Shown here: positions 12,380-24,324 of the stretch, piece after piece | Numbering within the stretch: position 1 is the stretch's first letter | How the letters are laid out: the number at the start of each line of letters is the position of its first letter | Notes under the pieces: model-generated | What the model saw: the letters and a program-made list of their open reading frames with translations, nothing else | The model's database searches: none | What the model was told of the DNA's origin: nothing | Translations under genes and position numbers: made by a program | Origin: Symsagittifera roscoffensis | Lineage: Eukaryota > Xenacoelomorpha > Acoela > Convolutidae | Direction: 5' to 3' | Assembly: GCF_963678635.1 (NCBI RefSeq) | Contig: NC_087062.1 | Location: 33,765,651-33,829,650, forward strand | Length of the DNA: 64,000 nucleotides

Positions 12380-14794
12380 TGAAAAAATTTTAGAAAAATT
12401 CGAATTTCGACGTTACATTTCTGATAAATGCAGTAACGGCCATATTTAGCCGAAAAATAGAAAAAACACAACAACAACCGAACTAGTGAGAGACCGGCGG
12501 TCGAGAAACTGATAGAAAAAAGCAGAACCTCTTATCATGACGATCACGCACGATAAGACAATTAACGGAAGTAATCAGCCTGAAAGGAGGCTTCAGTGGG
12601 GAAGAAGGAAGGATCAGTACCCTCCCGTGCCTCGAAGTTAGATTGATAACGACTTTTTTACTGGAAGAGCGCGGAAGCGGCGGCTCATCCCCCAGAGACT
12701 GATATATGGTGAAAGACTATAGTAAACTAATTTTTTAGCTACTTTGATGTTCTGAACTTTTGAATTAACACCGGTAATATTTGTTGTTTTAGAATATGAG
12801 TAGCTAGAAAGAGGAAAGGGTCAATCCATCTCCAATTGATTTAATATAGAACTGTCACCAAAAACATAGTAAAATAGGATATTCGAGCCGTGTTTTTAAT
12901 GATATTCATGAAGTCTGGGGATCCGAGACCCATCTATGTAATTATCTTAGCATGTAAACGGAAGCTTATAAAAAGTCGTTTGACTGATGGCCTGAAAATA
13001 GTAAATTTTTGCTTAAACCGAAACAGACCATAAAGTCAACTGGCTAGGTCAAGATGGTGAAAAACGAGTAAAAATTAGGTAACTGACGGCGGCCAGTTGT
13101 CTATAGGTACTTTTTTACGCTCTGTCACTGTGTAGTATTTGGGCGAATGTTACATAGACGTTTTTATGGCGCTCCTGGGTGGGCGTGTCAAAGGCATAAG
13201 ACCATCATGATCAGTAAGCGTTTCAGCGACGAACCCTCCGCTCCGGGCGCATGCCCGAGTTAGAGGCCTTAGCGTCCTGTATTGTATAAGACGGCCCTCA
13301 GACTGGTACTATTTAAGGTGCCGACCCTCAGAGGTGCCTTTTGAAGGTGCCGACCCTCAGACTGGTACTATTTATTTTTTTAACTTAGTTAGGACCAAAA
13401 ACTCCGGGTGCCGGAGGGTTAGGTGGGAAGTCTAGAGCCCCCTTATGCCAAGACTCTGGGACCAAAAACAATTAAAGTTAAAGCATAAAACCGAACAAAA
13501 ATAGCAAATAACCAAGAAAAAGACAAAAAAGTTTACTTGAAGACAAAAAAGTACAAAAAACAGTAAAAAATCCAAAAAGACCAAGAACAGTAAAAAAAAA
13601 TGTGAAATGACAGTTTATGTAATTTTTCTGGACGGGATGTGATCTGACTTTCCTATTGTAGTTGTTTGAGATTGATTTATACCATTTCTGATTGAAAGAT
13701 TGAGTGTTTTGTTGGTGGGTTAGGTACCCTAGTTTGAGTGTAGTTTGAGTATTTAAGCACGTTGATTATAATATTGCCGTTGACCGGAGGGTAGATTGGC
13801 AAGCTGGCAGACGTGTTCCAGACTCAACAAAGGAGGGCATCAGGGACAACATCCACAACGATTGTAGGGTATCGTTGATACAATTTAAGTATCGTTTGGG
13901 TACTATTTCATTAAAATTTGAGTGGTGGGGGGCACAATTGGCGCGGTCCGATTGCACCCTCCATCAATTGCGAATTTCCGAGTTAAGGGTTTTAATTCGG
14001 ATATTTCGGTGCAAAGCAGGGTATAGTAATATTGATCAACGACTACTAATAGGTTTTATCCTTATTATATTTTACTTGTCTCCTAGAAACAACTTTAGAC
14101 CCGAGAAACAACTTTTGATTTTCGACCAAATTGTTAACCCCCAAAATTTTGGATATCCGAGCTTTTCTGAACAGCAAAAAGCTTTTGTCAAGTGGTCTAC
14201 GACGTAATTCAATTCCCCTGACTAAAGAAACCGCGCGAAAAAAGACTTAGTAGAAGTTGGCGAAAACAAAAATTTTTTCGATCAAAATTTTGATAATTTT
14301 GTCAATATGTTTTGAGGATCAACTTTTTGAGTTTTTAGAGTTAGAGCGATAAAAACATTTGTGTTAGGAGCGTGCTAGCATATCGTGCTCGGTTGCTAAC
14401 CAGATTTTTGAGTAACCCTCCGAATAGCTGCGTGGATAGAGCTAAGGACTTAAAGATTGGAAAAGGAAGGAATCGGAGGGTCCAAGTTTGATAGTTTTTG
14501 GCCAAATTTTTGCTTCTCAACCAATTTTGGTCCGGTTTTTTTGCATTTCTCCAGTGCCGTACGGGTATGATACGCTCGTTTTTTGTTTTTTTAGGCACTT
14601 TCAGTAAGAATTGCGGAAAAATCCCATGAGAACCTATATAGGTGGTGAAAAAAGGCCAACTTAACGAACGCGTTTTTTAAGTGATTTGTCGAAGACTAAT
14701 CAGCCGACGTTTTTGATAAATTTTCTGAATTACAACCGTTTTTAGGTTGATAACTTCAGGAGAAATTTTTTTTTTAGAATTTGTTAGTTCGGAG

Positions 14795-15345
14795 GGTCCA
14801 AAATTTAGGGAACCCTCCGAGCGGCAGAAAATTTTATAAAATCATCTTTTTATCCTACTGGGAAGGTTGACCGATTCAGCCAACCCAGTTTTAAGTCGGC
14901 TAGACTACAATCGGAGGCTTCAGAGCGGTGTAATTATCTGTTTTTGTGTTTTTTGGGGAACCCTCCGCAGCGACCCACCGGAGCCAGCTAAGCCCCTTAG
15001 CAACCTCCTTAATGAAATTTTTTTCACGCAACCCTCCGAGTAAGTTGAAACAACCCCCCAGAGTGAATTTAGCTTGTTTTGACACTTTCTCAGACTAGTT
15101 GGAGACCCCTCTAACAGAGACTTGAAAAACTTGAAATTTTGAAGGAACCTCCGAAGCAACCCTCCGGATTGTGTTAAGCCTCTTATTGACCCTCCTTAGT
15201 GAATTTAAGGGGACCCTCCGAAGTTACTTAGGTAATCCCCCAGAGTAAGCTAAGTGTCTTAACAACCCTCCGAAGTAACCCTCCGGAGTGACCTAAGCCC
15301 CTTAACAACCCTCCTTAGTGAAGAATTAGAGATACCCTCCGGGGC
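14795..15345 (+). repeat. Dispersed ACCCTCCG repeat
   Basis: The octamer ACCCTCCG or close variants (AACCCTCCGAAG, AACCCTCCGGAG, CAACCCTCCTTAG) recurs about a dozen times, spaced roughly 20-60 bp apart. It is often followed by words such as TAAGCCCCTTA or TTAAGTGTCTTA. Scattered further copies lie at 13240, 13410, 14410 and 14470. The pattern is an imperfect tandem repeat in the leader rather than a coding stretch. Confidence 0.7.
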
Positions 15346-15527
15346 AGTTTGAACATCTTAAATATCCATTTTAGGTCGGATTAGAAGGTCAACTTGTAAC
15401 GGGGTGTAAATATTGGGAACCTAGGCGCCCAGTTGACACGCAAATTTGCGATCAACTTTGGATTCTAGATCTGGTTTATCAGAAGTACCCGAAGAAAATT
15501 TTTTTTTGATTGTTATTTTGGTTGTGT

Positions 15528-15880
15528 GGTTGCCTTGAGCTACTTAATAGGAAAGCTCGGGCAATCCGGGAACATATAAAAGAAGACCTCGGTGAGTGTT
15601 TTAGGCCAGACACACTCATTTGAGAAGAGAAGTTGTTCCCTGCTCTCGCGCACTTGGAGCTGTCCGGGTGTGGGGGAGCTTTTTCATAGACTTTAGAAAC
15701 TTTCGATCAGAGGTAGCCTTGAGCTACTTAGTAGGACAGCTCGGGCAATCACATGACACCTGAAAGAAGACCTCGATGAGTGTCTTAGGCAATACACACT
15801 CACTTGAGAAGACAGTGTCCTGGGCTTTGTTCTTTTGGAGTGTTCCAATCGAGGGTGGTCTTTTTCTTTGAGACTAAGTT
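15528..15880 (+). promoter_or_regulatory. Duplicated structured leader element, two about 184 bp units
   Basis: Two direct repeats start GGTTGCCTTGAGCTACTTA (15528) and GGTAGCCTTGAGCTACTTA (15712). Both keep a GAGCT...AGCTC inverted repeat and, further on, a perfect 7-bp stem TGAGTGT...ACACTCA (15593-15618 and 15777-15802). The loops between the stem arms differ, while the arms are unchanged. That pattern suggests an RNA structure kept by selection in the active family. Plausible roles are a packaging or dimerisation signal or an internal translation element. The function is inference. Confidence 0.55.
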
Positions 15881-16301
15881 TTAATTATCTGTAACTGAAA
15901 CCATCACTGCTCTTTTATAAAATATTATTTGATTTTATAGGAGGCAGTGATTTGAATCGTCTGTAGCGGTAAAGTGATACTGAACAAAAAAATTGCTGTC
16001 ACCTATAGGGTTTTCTTATCTAGTTATCAATTGTGTTTTGTGTGTTAGTTTTAATGTCTTGTAAAATTTGTGATATTGTTATACCAGGTAACTGAGTGGA
16101 GTTGGTAATATCTTAACACTAAGCAGGCCCTTTGTGTAACTTGAACTGAGTCTCTGATAGCATCTCTGAGAGATTGAAAGGATACTTTTAATATTAAAAG
16201 AGTTGAGTGAGTAGAGTTGAGTGAGTTGGCTTAAGCAAGTTCTTTCGAATTTAATTTTGGAACTTGTGCATTGCCTTCGAAATTTTTTTTTATCACGAGA
16301 C

Positions 16302-19300
16302 ATGCATCGTAGAGAGTCGTTACGAGTAACAAGTAAGACTCCCTGGTTGAGCCCGGGAACCACGCGGAAGTTTAAAAACCGGCGTAGCCGATCCACGATT
16401 AGCAGCTTTTCCGACGTTTTTGCAGACGGAGCAACGACTAGAGGTCAAGCTGGTCTTTCAGCGGGCGGAATGAAACTGAGAAGCAAGAAGAACCTCAATG
16501 TTGATGAAGGGCGAAGTGCTGAGGTCGGTCCGGCGAGCGAGACACCAACGGATCCCTTCGAGGAGGGGGAGCAAACGCTGACCCGACCCGACTACCTCCA
16601 TCACGCAGACCTGGAAGAGCCAGGCGAGGACTTTGAACAGGAGGAAGTTGAAAGAACGGAGGAGGCCTCGGAGCGTTCCGAGGTCAAAGAGCGGGAAAAA
16701 CTATTGCTCAAGGGAACGTACAAATCGGAGACTAAGAGCAACAGGTGGAGAAAGGAACAATCCTCTCTAGTCAACCTGGGCAAGAATGGGATGATGTCGA
16801 GCATAAGCCCGAGGGAGGAGCAAACACGTTCAAAAGCGAAAAGAAGCTTCAAGGCGATGTACGATGAACGCATGAGGTCGCTCCGAACTGATGGATTATC
16901 CTCTGGATATGACGGTCTGGGGCTCATGCACTCGGACATGGACTTCACACTTAGCCCGAGACAGGAGAAGAGCAAGAAAGCGTTGTCGGACTCGCCAACT
17001 AGACCAAGGTCAGACGGAATAACGACGGGAGTGTCGTCGAACTTCGACAAGCTGATGATCTCGATGAACAAACAGAAGGGTGGTGCATCGTCGAGTACCA
17101 GGCTGCAAGCTCAATTGACGTCATCGTCTCTTGATCTTACCCCAATGCTGGTAACGGCTATTTACATCAGTGACATGTTTGCCGGTGTAATGCCAGGCGT
17201 CAAAGAGCTGTGACGGGACATGAGTAAGAAAATAGATCTAGTCGAAGAGAGGGCTCAGCAAGGTCAAGAGAAGTTGCGAAATGAGCTTACGGATGTAAAG
17301 TCACAAGCAAGAACCCATCAGGCCCAATTGATTCGGAACACCGATCAATGCTTAGCACAGAGCTTGGCTCTAGCAGCCAAGGAGTCGGAAGAAAGAGACA
17401 CGAGGATGGCGAGAGAGATCGAGCAAATGTTAAACGATCAAGACGATACCATACAATGACCAGCCTGGAGAAAAGGTTAGGTGCCAAATCTGACCTGATG
17501 ATGCGGAAGCTAGACGAGATCTTAAACAGCAGCAATCGGGCGAAGCGTCCTTCCCTAAGAGAGGAGTCACGCCAGGCGAATAATGGAGACGGAGCCCACA
17601 GCTATGCCGGGGCCCAGCCGAGGTCAAGAACAAATTTTGAGCCTAATCACAGGGAGAGACCCAGGGCAGCCCCGTCGAGGCCGGGTTGGATGAACCCAGT
17701 CCCACCGGAGGCGGATGCCACTTCGTGGATACGGTTTCCCACTGTGCGACAAGTCAGATCAGTGCCAGACCTAACTACCGTCTCGCAGGACACAACGATC
17801 TATGCCTCAATGTTTGAGCCCTTGAATAGATCTCTTAAAACGTTCATCACCAAACTCTCAAAGTCAACTGAGAGAGGAGAGAAGTCAAGAACCACACTCA
17901 AAAAGCCGAAGTCATTCAAGCACGAATCAGATGGCTGCATCGACACCTGGATAGAGGTGATGAAGTTACATTTTGAGGAAAAGAATCTCTCAAAGAAACA
18001 GGAATGCAGCGCACTGACAAGCAACCTAGAGGGTACCGCCCTAAGTTGGGTAATGGCGAAAAGGACTAATGAACGAGACAGGGCTCGCAAGACATTCGAC
18101 ATCTTCCTGAATCGTTTCGGCTCTGGTGTACAAGGGCATCGAGCTATGGTGAAGTTTGAAAAGAGGCGTCAAAGAGATGACGAAACCATAGACAAATTTT
18201 TGAATGACCTTGAGTTACTCCGAAGGAGGAGCAACCCCGACGAGAGGTTATCGGAGCGAAACTTGGCCATCGCCTCAAGTTCATATATGGAGTAAAAAGT
18301 GATGAGCTAAAACCATGTTGGCCACACACTTCACCCTATCACTGGATCAGGTGCCTACGCCCGATGTTTTGCATATGAAGTCGCGTGAGTGCTTGCTCAT
18401 AAAACCAAGGGCGCAACATCGTTACAGCAATTATGGCAACTACAGCGGAACAAACACTGGCGCGAACTCCAATTACTATAGACCTCGTGATGACATGGAT
18501 AAGCGGAGGTCATGTGCGAATTGTGGTTCGATGAACCATCATGTTTTCGCTTGTTCTGCTTACAAACAAAACATGAAAGCAATAGGCTATTTTCTTGACG
18601 ACGTTGATGCGACCGAGGAGAACCAGGAAGAGTATGTGAGAGTACTCATAATGAGATATGTACCAAGATGCTTCTTCTGCAACTTGGAGGGACATTGCAA
18701 GTCGGATTGCACGCAACTCTGGGATGCAGTAGCGGACGTGAAGCATCCTCGCTATGAGGAGGCTCTTTCGGGGGTCAAGGCAGTTCGAGCACGCCTCATG
18801 AATGAAGCCGAGTCACGAAAGAATGAGGTGACAACAGGCACCTTCACAACCAAGCAGGTGAAAACCTTACCTAATGAGGCAATTGCTTCGAGCCTGGAGG
18901 CGGAGACAACCGGTGCGCTCAAAGTAAACCATGGCCTAGCGGCACGGACCGCATTACAGAACGTTCAGCAAGAATTGGCCGCCAAAGAGGCTGCGCAATG
19001 GGTAAGGTCAGAGTTAGAGAACACAGAGCGGCGCGAGAAACTTGACATTCTGGGAAGATCGACGAAGAAAGAGGATAACCAGGAACCCAGGAAGCAGGGT
19101 CTAAAGCTGAATGTCATCTCGGGGAAGACTTTCGGCTTGACAAGAGAGGGGACGAAAATAATGTCGATCATATCGGTCGCGGGCCATCAAGTGGTGAAAA
19201 ACTTGAGCAGGCCGCCGGAGATCACGCTAGAACACCTGGAAATCTACGCGGACTACTTGAGAGAGAAGGGTCTCAACTTGGACTCTAGGGCAGTGCGAGC

Positions 19301-19412
19301 GTTGCTCACAACAGGAGGTCCAAGACTAATGAAAGTAGATGGACATCACATCGAAGTCCATGGCCCATATTCGATTTTAATGAACGTGGATGGAATAAAC
19401 ATTCACAATTAA
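16302..19412 (+). pseudogene. gag: gag of the giant element (interrupted)
   Basis: Start chosen at the ATG giving MHRRESLRVTS. The N-terminal ~300 residues are charged and low complexity; one TGA interrupts at 17211. A coiled-coil-like stretch follows (SKKIDLVEERAQQGQEKLRN), then a frameshift near 17455. The retrotransposon gag domain lies around 17935-18295 (CIDTWIEVMKLHFEEKNL...). After a second frameshift near 18275 come two zinc knuckles of the CX2CX4HX4C type, CANCGSMNHHVFAC and CFFCNLEGHCKSDC, and an Ala/Glu-rich tail. Gag would form the particle and bind element RNA. Because of the interruptions no full product is expected. The family is shared with the old copy at 753-3660. Confidence 0.85.
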
Positions 19413-19964
19413 GCACACGTGACTGTTGCAGCTGACCAGTTAGGTCGGATCTAAATTGGTTGAGAAGAGCTTAATGTCCGACGAATCGGACACAACGCCA
19501 AGCTCGAACAAGACGCCGTCCACATAGGCTGTGAAGACGATCTGGTCGCGCATGTAATGGACGTGCAGGGTAGACAACTCTCCGTGAAGGGACTATAAGA
19601 CACCGGAGCAGTGGTCAGTGTTATGCCTGTGAGCACTTGGACCGACATGGGTTTTGATAGATCGGATCTGATTCCGACTAACATCAGACTGGCAGCGGCT
19701 AATCAGGGTGCAATATACGTGACCGGAAGTACCCCTATCATCTCGTTGCATCTAGGAGGGAGACATCTCTGGATGAGTTTCCTGGTCGTCGAGAATCTTG
19801 ATGAGTCCGACCAATTCATTCTAGGACGGGATTTTGAGCGCAACTTCGATGTCACGATTGACCTCAACGACGGGTTGATAAGAATCAAGGACCTTGAGAG
19901 GAAGTATGAGAAGAAACCAATTAACAAAATCCTGATTAACAATGCATTGTGCCAATTTTCCTAG
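19413..19964 (+). pseudogene. Retropepsin region of the giant element
   Basis: The frame continues from gag through several stops (from 19412 onward) to the aspartic protease: DTGAVVSVMPVSTW near 19600, LAAANQGAIYVTGSTP, a flap-like LWMSFLVVENL, and ILGRDFERNFDVTIDLNDG, the usual hydrophobic-Gly-Arg-Asp end of retropepsins. The catalytic Asp-Thr-Gly is intact but directly preceded by a stop. The role in the family is to mature the polyprotein. Confidence 0.85.
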
Positions 19965-20050
19965 TTAGGAAGGTTAGGTTAACACCACATCAGGCTGTAA
20001 TAGCGACCTTTAGGACGAGGAATTAAAATGAGCTTACCAACAACAGACAG

Positions 20051-21309
20051 GTGTGTCTGGTTCCAAATCCCAACAGTAAAAGCACAGCTATTTTAGGAAG
20101 AAGCTTCTCACTCACTCAGAGCGGACTGTGTGTGAGTGTGTTGTTGAACGCAGAGGCAACCATGGTGACGATACAACGGGGAAAGAAGCTTGGCTACGCA
20201 TTGCCTCTGAACAGAGATTATCAGAGTGTGGAGAACGTTAAAAGATTTGACGTAACCTAGTGTCCCTTGCATGCCAACTAAAGAGGTTAAGTGAATTGAA
20301 ATCTTCTTAAAAATTGTTCTCAATGAAGTCAGAGACAGACGAGGGGCTGTCTAGTTATTCAAATTTTCCTGAGAGACCAACAGAAACAGAATTAGCAGCG
20401 AACAAGCCAGTCCTACCTGAGATACAGCATTTAAAAGCAAAATATCGGATGAGGAACTGGGCTCACTCAGAGCGGTGTTAAATCGGAACGCAGAAGTTTT
20501 TTCGAGACATAAGGCCAATAAAGGTTGCTGCAATTTTGTAGAACAAGAGATCGAAATAGAAGAGGGCTCAGTACCTCACAGGTAAGGGGCAAGGAGAATG
20601 ACCCCACACAAATCAGAAGCATGCAGAAAATAAATTGAATTGCTAATGGAGTATGACATGATCGAACCGTCGAAGTTCCCGTGGGCTTGCGGCGTAGTCA
20701 TGGCAAAAAAAGGGAACAACTTCGGTTTTCTTGTGACTTCCGCTACCTGAATGCGGTAGCGATACAGGACGCATACCCGATTCCCCGCATCGACGAGAGC
20801 CTCTCCAAGTTAGGAGATGCAAAACTTGTCACGACGCTGGATTTGGGCTCTGCGTTCTGGCAGGTGCCCCTCAGAAAACAGGATCGAGAAAAGACAGGCT
20901 TTATGTGCGAACTGGGGCTGTACCAGTAGAAAAGAGTGCAAAAAGTTTGGATTATGCAATGCAACGGCTACGATCCAACGATTAATGGCTCAGGCACTCA
21001 TGAATGTAGCTAAAAAATGGCAACCTCATAATTTGTTACGTTGATGACGACGTGGTCATCGCGACACCAACGCTGGAGCACCATATAAGGAGACTAGACG
21101 AGGTTTTTCGTTGCATGAAACAAGCGGGTCTGAAGTGCAAACCTTCAAAGTGCGAAATCTTGAGAGACTCAATCAAGTATCTGGGCCGCCTTGTAGATCA
21201 TTACGGGGTCAGGCCATATCCCGAAGCGGTTAAAGCGGCGTTGACATGGAAAGCACCGAAGACCGACACGCAATTGATGAGCTTCCGCGGATTCGCTAAC
21301 TACTACTGA
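20051..21309 (+). pseudogene. pol: Reverse transcriptase region of the giant element
   Basis: 20051-20260 encodes the beta-rich linker (CLVPNPNSKSTAILGRSFS). RT motifs follow across several frames: MTPHKSEA near 20600, RFSCDFRYLNAV and VTTLDLGSAFWQVPL (first catalytic Asp) at 20720-20870, GLCNATATIQRLM near 20950, and the catalytic box CYVDDDVVIATP near 21040, in which YVDD is intact. GLKCKPSKCEILRDSIKYLG and a final FANYY follow. At least three stops and two shifts break the frame. These motifs and their order are typical of Ty3/gypsy RTs. Confidence 0.9.
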
Positions 21310-21435
21310 GAGTTATCATGGGGTATGCAGACAAAATATACCCCATGCAGAAACTGACGCGAAATAAAGGCAAGAAATTCTGCTGGACTGACGAGGCTCA
21401 GGTCTCTTTGAGAATATTAAGCGCAATCTCTGTGC

Positions 21436-22147
21436 CAACAGAAAAGGGATGTTCGTGTTAGACACGAACGCCTCAATGGTTGCGATATCGGGCATACTTC
21501 ATCAGGGACAAGAGTGGAAAGGGTGAAGCGTTCTCCGACCAAAAGTCTATGGAAATAAAGTCCTGAGCGACACTGAAATGAAGTACGGTACACCAAAAGC
21601 GGAGATGTTTGCGGTGATCACTTTCGTGGAAAAGTACAGGGCCTACTTGGGGAGTGCTCCCTTCAAGTTTCGTGTGGATAATCGTGCCCTTGTCTGGCTG
21701 AAAACCTATTCAATGGACCAAAGCGATATTGGTCGCTGGATCGTGCGCCTGGAGGAATACCACATGATCATAGAGCATTGGACCCGTGACAAGCACCAGA
21801 ATGCCGATATCCTTAGCAAAAAGACGGAATTTTATGAGCGACTAGAAGAGAGGCAGGCCAGCGAAGCGGAGATCAAGAATGGATTTTCACTCCTGGACAA
21901 AGAAACCTACGACGAACTGCCACTCACCAGACGGCTTGACAAGTCAGGGCATCCCATACCAGGACATCCCGAATTTCCCGTGGAAGCTGCTGCAGAGATA
22001 AAAATGTTATCGAAAGTTGATCCGGTCCCGTTGGACTTGCTGGTTCGATCAAACCTGTTTCAACAAGAACTGTCCAGGCTGGGCATCAACAGCATAGCTC
22101 CACTGAACAAGACGGTGAATGTGGCACCGGATCGGATGTCATGTTGA
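21436..22147 (+). pseudogene. RNase H and downstream pol region of the giant element
   Basis: FVLDTNASMVAISGILHQ near 21455 is the first RNase H strand; the usual catalytic Asp of TDAS is Asn here. KAEMFAVITFVEKYRAYLG (with Glu), then FRVDNRALVWLKTY (Asp) and KHQNADILSKK complete the RNase H pattern in the long open piece 21578-22147. A conserved LDKSGHPIPGHPEFPVE segment follows, also seen in the old copy at 6.2 kb; it is a family-specific linker of unknown role. The stop near 21526 separates the first strand from the rest. Confidence 0.85.
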
Positions 22148-22959
22148 AAATCCGTGACCTGCTAGACAGAGAGGTTGAACGGCATGATCATGAGTGGATG
22201 GAGACCAAAAGGCCGGTAACTATCCGGAGTCGGTATGTTGTACGGGACTGCCGGTCGATAGTGAAACATCTAGTAAACTCGATGCCCAAGGATGTCTTGT
22301 TGAGGGCTTCGTACACGGAATAAAGGGAAGCAACCAATGTTCAAACCACAGAGGAAGTCAGGGTCAAGTCAAAATCCAGCGTGACGAGAAAAGTTCAATT
22401 CACCGAGGCAAAAGAAGAGTACGAGCCGTGCTCGCACAGCTCATCTGAAGGAGAGATATTGTCCGCGGAGTCGAACAGGACGACTTGTCCGGGGAGTCGA
22501 ATTCAAGGCGACCAAGGGACAGAATTTTGTCCGGGGAGTCGAAAAACATCACAGACAAGTTGGGGTATAATGATGTAGAATCCACCGGCTTCCAATTCTG
22601 ATGTCTCGGAGATTGCGATTCATTCCTTGTTAGTGGAATGGAAACAGCGCTGGTTGGATCGGGAATTGCATCAGGACCCGGACAGAGACAGGTAATCCTC
22701 CGATTCGGAGGGCGCTGTAGTGGATAATGCCGCAGATGAGCTTGAATTGATAGCAGTGTCGAAACGTCAGACCAAATTACTTCCGCATGCTACGGTCGTC
22801 CGTACCAATCCGGAACCATCAGTGCAGGAAGCATTACCTTTGAAGAAGATATGGCGTGTCAAGTTGATTGATGATGCCCATGCCCCGGAAATAATAAGCG
22901 GACAACTAAACGTGGTAAAGACGTATCTGAAAGGCAGGTACCGGCTGTCGGATCTCTAA
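22148..22959 (+). pseudogene. Pol linker before integrase
   Basis: Short frames at 22141-22323, 22381-22578 and 22720-22959 encode a polar, low-complexity linker. It contains a repeated LSGES motif (22484 and 22526 in one frame) and ends with LKKIWRVKLIDDAHAPEI, which resembles an N-terminal extension of integrase. No domain is recognised. Stops and shifts are frequent. Confidence 0.6.
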
Positions 22960-22980
22960 AGGGCTCAACAAAATGATAGA

Positions 22981-24324
22981 ATGACGAGCAATCTGAAGAG
23001 ATGGATCGAGAACGGAGCACCTGACAAAGGAGATCTAGAGGAAGACAGCTATAAAATCTTGAAGCATTTTTATCTGAAGAGAAAAGACTTGTTGTACTTG
23101 AACAAATGCGGAGTCGTAGCCTGTAAACACAAGGAAGAGGACAAAGTTCTTTACAATTATAATTCAATGGTGTTACCGCTGTTATATCAGACCGAATTGC
23201 TCTTTCGTACACATGATGGGCCATCAAGGCGTGGACAGAGTGTACAACAGGATACAGAAACGATTCGAAAGGCGTGGTTTGGAGAAAGCCTGTAAAAAAT
23301 GAATGTCTGTATGCTTGTCGTGTCAACAGGCGAAGGACCCCAAGAAACTGAGGTTCCCCCTGCAGTCAAAAGAGTCATCAGGGTTCAACGAAGTGGTGCA
23401 AATTGATCATCAGAAGATATGCATGACTGCCACGGGCTACAATCAAGTGCTGGTAAAGACTGATCATTTCACGAAGTACGCAGAGGCAGCACCCTGCATG
23501 ACAGCATCAGCGGAAGAGACGTGCAATCACTTGATGAGTGTATGGATAGCAAGACACGGCTGCCCCATCACATTCCAATCAGACAAGGGCAAAGCATTCG
23601 TGGATGATCTCACGTAGGAGTTAATAAAGAGGTCGCAGGTGGCACAAGCCTACTCGACCACTTATCATCCAAAAACGAATGGCCTAGTTAAAAAGGCAAA
23701 TTCGCACGTTGGTTTCCATGTTGAGAGTTTATTGCTCTTGCTATATGGATGACTGGGATAGAAACTTGCCGCAAGTGATGGGCACTTATAACAGCACAGA
23801 ACATTCCACCACGGGAATAAGTCCGCATTTGATGCTAACTGGCCACGAGAAAGCTCTTCCATTAACATTCTTCTACCCTGAGTACGAAGGAAAGAAAACA
23901 GCACCGCAAACGTACGTGCGTGATGTGATTAGAAGACAGCGGGACCTCAATGATATATGCAGGAGGAACACGCAACAGGCGCAAATCAGACAAAAAGGAG
24001 ATTCGATAACAGACTGCGGATGCAAAAGCTTACTCGGTCGGGGACTATGTCTGGGTGTTCCAGGAAGTAGTTACAACAAAGGGAACCAAAAAATTACTGA
24101 AAAAATGGCGTGGTCCATTCCAAATAACTGAAGTACACCAAGGAGGTCGTTTTTATCGATTGAGCACCGGACGAGCAGCTCATTACGAAAACATCAGGCC
24201 ACACAATGCGTCGTCAGAAGACTGGTGTATCCCAGCTGACATGCATGAGGGAGAGTATTTGATAGTTGATCCTGCCTGCGAGGTTAATGAAAGAGGCACG
24301 CGCGACAAAAAACGACGGGAATGA
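22981..24324 (+). pseudogene. Integrase of the giant element (interrupted)
   Basis: A zinc-binding HHCC region is present across a frameshift near 23215: a His pair around THD...GHQGVDRVYN and a Cys pair in CLSCQQAK. The catalytic core starts VVQIDHQKI (Asp) and TFQSDKGKAF (Asp). The third position, in TYHPKTNGLVKKAN, has Lys where the catalytic Glu is expected, so this copy is inactive even apart from the stop at 23615. The C-terminal piece 24055-24324 holds KKWRGPFQITEVHQGGRFYRL, the GPY/F module of gypsy-type integrases. No chromodomain is seen. In the family it inserts the cDNA into host DNA. Confidence 0.85.

Larger units (their letters stand above)
9213..13154 (+). repeat. Tandem array of truncated LTR plus leader, period 1064 bp
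   Basis: GACGTTACAT anchors recur at 9213, 10281, 11345 and 12409. Each unit is the LTR without its first ~135 bp, followed by 312 bp of leader. Three units are full (1068, 1064 and 1064 bp); the fourth stops at the LTR end (13154), after which different leader sequence follows. Units two and three are nearly identical over 1 kb, while the first and fourth differ more. The junction falls in a GAAAAATTCGAA stretch that occurs both in the LTR and at the end of the leader segment, suggesting recombination between these short homologies. Confidence 0.9.
13155..16301 (+). other. Long untranslated leader of the giant element
   Basis: No long frame is present before gag. 13180-13300 resembles, with many changes, the first part of the LTR (GAACCCTCCGCTCCG, then TTAGAGGCCTTAGCGTC), so it may be a further worn LTR. 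13290-13375 holds a short repeat with GGTGCCGACCCTCAG. 13380-13760 is A-rich with no features. 13848-14140 is a diverged copy of the leader segment seen in the tandem array. 14150-14790 shows nothing recognisable. 14795-15345 and 15528-15880 are described separately. A leader of over 3 kb is exceptional for an LTR element. Confidence 0.6.

Noticed and set aside
13166-13190. Primer-binding site starting TGGCGCTCC after the last LTR body
   Set aside because: It lies 12 bases from the LTR end and the following bases do not match a T-arm complement of a tRNA I know.
16052-16093. Short ORF MSCKICDIVIPGN with an internal CAG/GTAACT splice-donor-like site
   Set aside because: A donor here joined to the acceptor-like TTTTTTAG at 25954 gives an early stop; no other support for splicing.
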